A stretch of DNA of 64,000 nt from Toxorhynchites rutilus septentrionalis (lineage: Eukaryota; Arthropoda; Insecta; Diptera; Culicidae). Shown here piece by piece: positions 58,897-64,000 of the stretch; the stretch's first letter is position 1, and each line of letters begins with the position of its first letter. Made by a program: the position numbers and the translations under genes. Under the pieces are notes generated by a model that saw only the letters and a program-made list of their open reading frames with translations, did no database searches and had not been told where the DNA came from. The stretch lies in the NCBI RefSeq assembly GCF_029784135.1, contig NC_073746.1:256284994-256348993 (forward strand). Direction: 5' to 3'.

Positions 58897-59554
58897 CAGC
58901 TGTATGACACCCGCCATGTTTTTGGTGCCAACATCTAAAGCGTCAAAAGTATTTGTTTTCTTCAAAACAGCGATCCGCGTTGACGGCATTGTGCTTCGTT
59001 TACTAGTTTAGGGGAGCGCCAAAGAATAGCTGATTTTCAGTCGGAATGAACGTTTTCAGAATTAAAATTATGAATGAAAATTAGCTTTTCCATATAAAAT
59101 TAGTATTCTATTTAAATTAAAAACACTTGAATTGCAGGTGGGGAATAGGTCTCATATGAAAATTGTTTGTGAAGATAACATTATATTATATTGAAAAAAA
59201 TCAGTAACAATGTTGGAATTGTATAGCCATATGGTTGAATGAAAGTCAGAAATACATTTTTCAAGTAATTAAATAACATGATGTGAAAATTTTCATTCAA
59301 ATTTTAAAATTTTAAACCCGACTTCGTGTCTTCTAATATGATAGAGATCACACTGACGAGTTTGGGACCCAAATTATGGCCCTAATTCGAAGTCGTCACC
59401 AGACGTCGACACAATGCCACTGTCGTCGTGAATTACCAATTTACCACAAACTGACATATCGTGATGTCGATGATGAACTTTTTCAGCAGAGGGATAGTGA
59501 GATAGGTGGCGACAGTAGGTAGAGTGAGATAGCGAGAATCGTGCCATACACCTG
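58897..59554. mobile_element. hAT-type MITE, independent fourth copy
   Basis: It starts cagctgtatgaca and ends tgccatacacctg, flanked by the exact 8-bp duplication attttata (58889-58896 and 59555-59562). At 658 bp it is more diverged than the three copies in the palindrome region. The different duplication shows an independent insertion and defines the true ends of the family. Confidence 0.85.
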
Positions 59555-59715
59555 ATTTTATAGATTTATTTCACGCGTCCACGTGGACATTTTCTATACA
59601 CTCTCTCCCCTCCCCGAGGACAAGCGTGGACATTTTGGAAAAGCCATGTTTTCGCTAGATGGAATTTAAAACTCAAATCAAATCATGTTGTCAAATCATC
59701 TCATTTTCTCTCCAG

Positions 59716-60561
59716 AACAGTGACGAAGGCGGATCTCAGCGAACATGTGCTCACACATGACGAACGGCGCATGTTCCAGTGCGAAGAATTTGGATGTGAC
59801 GCTGCTTACAAATGTCAAAAGTCGTTGAAAAAGGTACGTTATCAATAGTTATTAATACACGCACGCACATGCTTCATTGGTTGCCATTTCTGTTGCAGCA
59901 CGTAGATTCAGTACACTACGGTACCGGTCCAGGAACATACGAATGTCATCAATGTACAAACCTGTACAAATCGAGCGCCGGGTTAACGAAACATCTTGTC
60001 AGGTTTCATCGATACAAACGGCCGGTGGGCTACACCCGATTTACATATCGTCCCGGTCAGGATGGTATCTTCCGAATGGTGCCGTTTTGGGACGGATACG
60101 ACATGCAGTACGATCATACGACACAACTCAAAACTGAAAAAAAACCACGGAAAATAAAAATCAAGACCAATGTTGAGAAGGCAAAGGAGGCGAAGGAGAC
60201 GAAGGAATCGGGCACATACACTAGTTTTACCATAGAAGAATTCAAGCCAGTGGCACAGAATACATTTTCGATTGAGCTAAAGCCAGGCAAAGAGATGCCA
60301 AAACCCTTGTTGGTCAAAAAAGTTGCGTCCAAACCGAAGGCAGATCTAAAGAAGGAAAATCATGATGAGCCAGTTGCATCGTGCTCTACGGTTAAAAATA
60401 TAGACGATTTCACCGTTATGAAACGCTATATAAAGGTGGAGAAACCGGTAGAAATTTCGTTCGAGGAAACCGATTCAACTGGAAGTGTGATACGAAGCAA
60501 AACTGTACAAACCACCGAACTCACTGCGGATAATCTGTTGAAGACTGTTTTGAAGACATGA
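59716..60561 (+). CDS. Hinfp: HINFP, exons 5-6
   Basis: Exon 5 is 59716-59833 and exon 6 is 59899-60561, with a 65-nt intron (GTACGT to TTGCAG). Exon 5 begins in the phase that exon 4 (ending at 33000) requires, giving CHLCKHR-TVTKADLSEHVLTH as one finger. Further fingers are CEEFGC...HVDSVH and CHQCTNLY...HLVRFH. Next comes GYTRFTYRPGQDGIFRM, the conserved segment that ends HINFP homology in other animals, then a lysine-rich, probably disordered tail of about 150 residues. The stop is TGA at 60559-60561. A candidate poly(A) signal AATAAA is at 60832-60837. Confidence 0.88.
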
Positions 60562-61780
60562 TGTGTAAATACCCTCGTTTATGATGAAAATGAAACCTTT
60601 GTATTTATGTTGCATGTTTTTTCGTTTGGTCGCTATGCTTTATCGGATTTTCTTCTTCTGTAGGAGCATTGAACCACTGCGACCATTACCATTTGATTTA
60701 TTGTGGTGACGGATTTTCTTATAATCCATTTTTAAATCTGGCTGAAACGACTGTCATATGTAATCCTTTCCCACACATGAGTAATTTCTTTGGAAATTCA
60801 AATCGATTGTCAACCACACGAAATATGATATAATAAATAAGTATTGACTCTGGTTTAATGCACTGCCACCGGTGGTGGAAATTGATTTACATTTTGTTTG
60901 ATACTTGATTCATTATAAACATTACGCACTCATGAGAAGCACAGCTCCAAGATTACTCATCGTTTTTGGTTCATGAGTACGAATGTATATAGGAAGCGTT
61001 TAGTTGTAAGCCTGCTTGTTTCTTCAGCGTTCGTATCACAAGTATACTCCCGAGTAAGTACCCACTTTGTTGACATCCGCCTCGTTCACCTTTTTTTCAA
61101 GTGAAATTTATTTACAAAAAAATGTGGATCGATTATGCATAAATGGTGAGTCGATAACTATTGTAACTCTTTCAAACTTGCGTAACTTTTTTCACACTTG
61201 ACAGAAATTAACTAAATTTGGCCAGGTTTCTCTTTAGAATGTTCCAAGAGACGAATGAACTCTCTGAGTTTAAAGTCTCTTTAATTCAATACCGTTACCG
61301 TTTAGAATGTTTGTTTACATTCCTAAACATTTGTCAGTAAGTCAGTAAGATTGAGAAGGAAGAAAACCAGGAATGATGATGATGATGTTGGATTAAAGAG
61401 GCTTTAAACTTTTCAGTTCATTCGTCTCTAAAACCAGGAAACCATTCACGAAGGATTTTATTCACTCACATGCACAATCCTGGAGTGTAGCATTCCGCAT
61501 TCCCTTTGGGATAGTTGATGAATTGAATATAAATACGACAGTCTCAATGGATGGATGAGTAACCGATGAATTAGTTTTTATATTGTTGCAAGCAATGAGT
61601 GTATTAGTGAATAAACTTTCTCTTGTGTCCAACCGTCATACCAAACAGACGTGTTTTAGTCAATTATCCCGTGTTATGCCCAGACTGTTGCCTAGCAACA
61701 GCACTGTTTGGTGACGCAAAAATTTTTTTTCAATGTGAAGGAATTATTCAAGATTATTCTATCGAGTGAATAGTATGTCT
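60562..61780. other. HINFP 3' UTR and downstream spacer
   Basis: The 3' UTR probably ends shortly after AATAAA at 60832-60837. No gene or bounded repeat is visible between there and the copia remnant. Confidence 0.45.
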
Positions 61781-61781
61781 T

Positions 61782-62150
61782 GTGCGAAATATGAATAGTA
61801 CTGATCGAGAAAATGAACCAGGTGCCGAAACAGATGGCGGAGCAGGAAACGGATCTCAAACAGGCTTCAGAGGAAAAGGCATCGCTGGAGCTCGATTACC
61901 GGGCAGTTCCGTGTCGCTGCCAGTAAGGGAAATGTTACGCAGTTCAGTGAACTACAGCTCTTGGTCTTTCGTGACCAAGATGGTCCTCATCAAGGAAAGG
62001 AGATGGTGCATAGTAAAGGAACAACATGAGGGCGATCCAGATGTTGCAGACGAAATTTCTGAGTAAGCTTTGGCCACGATATGTCGACCACATGATCTAC
62101 GGACTAGTACGAAACGGCCATTTGCTTGTTCTCCTTCGTTCCTCTCAGGT
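61782..62150 (+). pseudogene. Ty1/copia gag remnant
   Basis: The frame starts MRNMNSTDRENEPGAETDG and reads NYSSWSFVTKMVLIKERRWC, then EQHEGDPDVADE and, past a TAA stop, ALATICR. This order (WSF..KM..L....W, then ALATI) is the N-terminal gag of insect copia elements. No protease, integrase or LTR follows, so it is a short 5' relic. Confidence 0.6.
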
Positions 62151-63040
62151 ACCACAAAATACGGTTTTGCTGTATGCCAGTGTGGCTTACCAGGATCGCT
62201 GCAGTAATAGCTGACTTCATTAACAGGGAATCTGATATCCGATCGAGTGCATTGTGCTAGAAATTGACCTTAAACAATTTGAGGACTACTAAATCGTAAT
62301 GCATAGCATATCAAATAAATTTAAAGAAAATATCTGATTCGACTAACATGCAATTGATAAGAATTCGTAGATCGTGAAAAAATCTAAATGTTAAAATCAT
62401 CTTATGAGAATGCAATAGTTTCGTTTTTGGTACATTCAACCATAAACGTAGTACTACATTAACCAAATCCAAAGAATATGCATGAAGTTTGCTTAAAAAA
62501 TGAATAAAATGTTCCATCGTATTCGAAGTGATGGCTTTTGTATATGGTAGTTGAACACGTAAAAATCCAGACACGAAAATCTTGTTGGGGATTAAAAATG
62601 CGTTTTTACAAAAACAACATTACACGGTGTAATGTTGCTAAGAGATGCTGAAAAATTACTTGGATATTCCATAAGTTTTGTGTTTCAGTGTGGTTCTAGA
62701 CACCGAGCAATCAACAGTACATGTTAATGCTGTTAGTTAATGCAATTGACTCAAGTTTGCCTTCTATTACTTAGCGAATCGTTCGCACCCCACCCTCAGC
62801 ATTCATCCACCCTTGTCAGTGCTACCAAATATTTGTACCAAATCGTTCATTCTTTAATTTCTATTATGTTTATTTTCGCTGGCAATAATGTCGTAGACCT
62901 ACGTCGACAGTGCGGTCGTATCTTGGATACCGTGGCAGCTTGACAATTCCGACAAGAATAGGCAATCCACCAAATGCTCCTCCAGAAAAGAAAGTCCCAA
63001 CAAACAATGATTAGCTGTTTTTTTATAGAGATTGCCTAAT
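62151..63040. other. Unassigned sequence
   Basis: No recognisable gene. Short frames lack domains. Confidence 0.4.
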
Positions 63041-63054
63041 GTGGCATTCGCCTC

Positions 63055-63490
63055 TGTTATTAGCTGTTAATAAACTAGTCGGTCGAATAATGGTCGAACT
63101 ATAGCATTGAGTCCTTAATAACACGATATGCTGAACTAAACGCAGTATAAAAGATCGTACAGGTCAAATTGAAGCTTTGGTTCAACCATTGGTATTTACC
63201 TGGTTCATACGCCAGTGAATCGAAAACGGTGAGGGTGCATCTATTTTCGTTTGTTCAACAACTCATGAAAAAGCTGAGCAGACGCAATTCAAGCCTAAAA
63301 CATAGCTTCAACTATTATTGACCCAACCGACAAGAACCGTTCATAAGCTGTAATAAAACTAGTCAGTTGAATTGCGATTGAGCGATTAATAAGACGATGT
63401 GCTGGGCCATACGTTGTATAAAAGATTATTTAGACCAAATTTTAGCTTTTGTTCAACTATTGATATTTACCTGGTAATACGACAGAGAAA
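63055..63490. repeat. Diverged direct repeat, period about 290 bp
   Basis: The blocks 'agctgttaataaactagtcg' and 'agctgtaataaaactagtca', then 'gtataaaagat' and 'ttgatatttacctggt'-like strings, recur in the same order about 290 bp apart. Origin unknown. Confidence 0.5.
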
Positions 63491-63698
63491 AGTTTTGGAA
63501 CCGTTTCTTCAGCTGCAAAACAGCTTTTGTACAACAAATGACAGACTACTGAAATGAGTATTTGCTGCAAGCGTTTTTTAGCTTATGTTCGACTGCTTAG
63601 CATTACATTTTCAAGAGGTCTAACGGAGCAAATGGTTCGATAGTGGATCGGTCATTTTTTATAGTTTTTCAAAAGCTGAATTTTGGGCACTATTATAT

Positions 63699-64000
63699 TA
63701 AGCTGTCAAAAAAGTCCTGCGGTATTTCCGCGAGGTGTCGTTGTAAGCGCGTAGTTCTAGTTGTATTCATTGTATCGAGTCATACTATAGTTTGTTGGAA
63801 AGGTATTTTTGCGCGCTATAATATAGTCCTTGACAGTGTTTTGTTTGGTTAAGTCGTTCGTGAGTTATAGTGTCGCAAATATGGAGCAAAATAAAGAGAA
63901 AATCCGACATATTTTACAGTACTACTATGCATAGTAGCAGCCGTAGCATCGGCCAAGAGCTGGGGATAAGTCATCAAACCGTTATTTACCATTTGGAGAA
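63699..64000 (+). mobile_element. mariner element, 5' part, runs off the window
   Basis: A likely inverted-repeat end, aagctgtcaaaaaagtcctg, begins near 63700. An ATG at 63881 starts MEQNKEKIRHILQYYY, the usual mariner transposase N terminus, followed by a stop. The frame then resumes as SRSIGQELGISHQTVIYHLE, the second helix-turn-helix. The intervening part of the N-terminal domain appears deleted, so this copy is probably defective. Confidence 0.7.

Overview
The window reads as a piece of a culicine mosquito chromosome, probably Aedes-like. It is AT-rich, its genes have short introns (52-83 nt) inside a repeat-filled landscape, and it carries a DD37E Tc1/mariner derivative (a mosquito lineage), tRNA-derived SINEs that resemble Feilai of Aedes, and many MITEs. 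Species assignment is inference. No bacterial operon, CRISPR, rRNA or ordinary tRNA gene is visible.

Layout. 0-3.7 kb: a four-exon, minus-strand P-element-type transposase (THAP domain plus catalytic core) whose reading frame is intact over 811 codons. 3.7-6.3 kb: non-coding, with a 542-bp hAT-type foldback MITE and a 241-bp piggyBac-type MITE. 6.3-7.3 kb: a two-exon MADF-BESS regulatory gene on the minus strand. 7.3-12.8 kb: a mosaic of MITE and SINE-like repeats, a THAP-domain gene fragment containing a perfect hairpin, and a small unidentified minus-strand gene. 12.8-30.2 kb: two copies of a repeat carrying a decayed histone H2A gene (promoter side, coding remnant and 3' histone stem-loop), each followed by an R4/Dong-clade non-LTR retrotransposon. 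There are three R4 copies; copies 2 and 3 lie head-to-tail, and copy 3 has one open 1220-codon frame. 30.2-31.3 kb: a SINE, a MITE and a small stray piece of the next gene.

31.6-60.6 kb: one host gene, HINFP (histone H4 transcription factor), on the plus strand in six exons. Exons 1-4 are compact (31613-33000). Exons 5-6 lie at 59716-60561, across a 26.7-kb intron. That intron holds most of the unusual structure: a roughly 8-kb palindrome centred on a (TA)n tract, a third partial copy of the palindrome arm, a second 0.58-kb palindrome, five (TA)n tracts, DD37E, DD41D and mariner relics, two tandem-repeat blocks, and a second diverged pair of HINFP exons 5 and 6 with conserved exon length and zinc-finger residues but one in-frame stop.

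60.6-64 kb: unassigned sequence with a Ty1/copia gag remnant, diverged tandem repeats, and the start of a mariner element running off the end.

The most interesting possibility is inference from layout. The long palindrome lies inside a transcribed intron, so each HINFP pre-mRNA would carry about 4 kb of self-complementary transposon sequence. That is the geometry of a hairpin-RNA source of endogenous siRNAs. Small-RNA data would test it.
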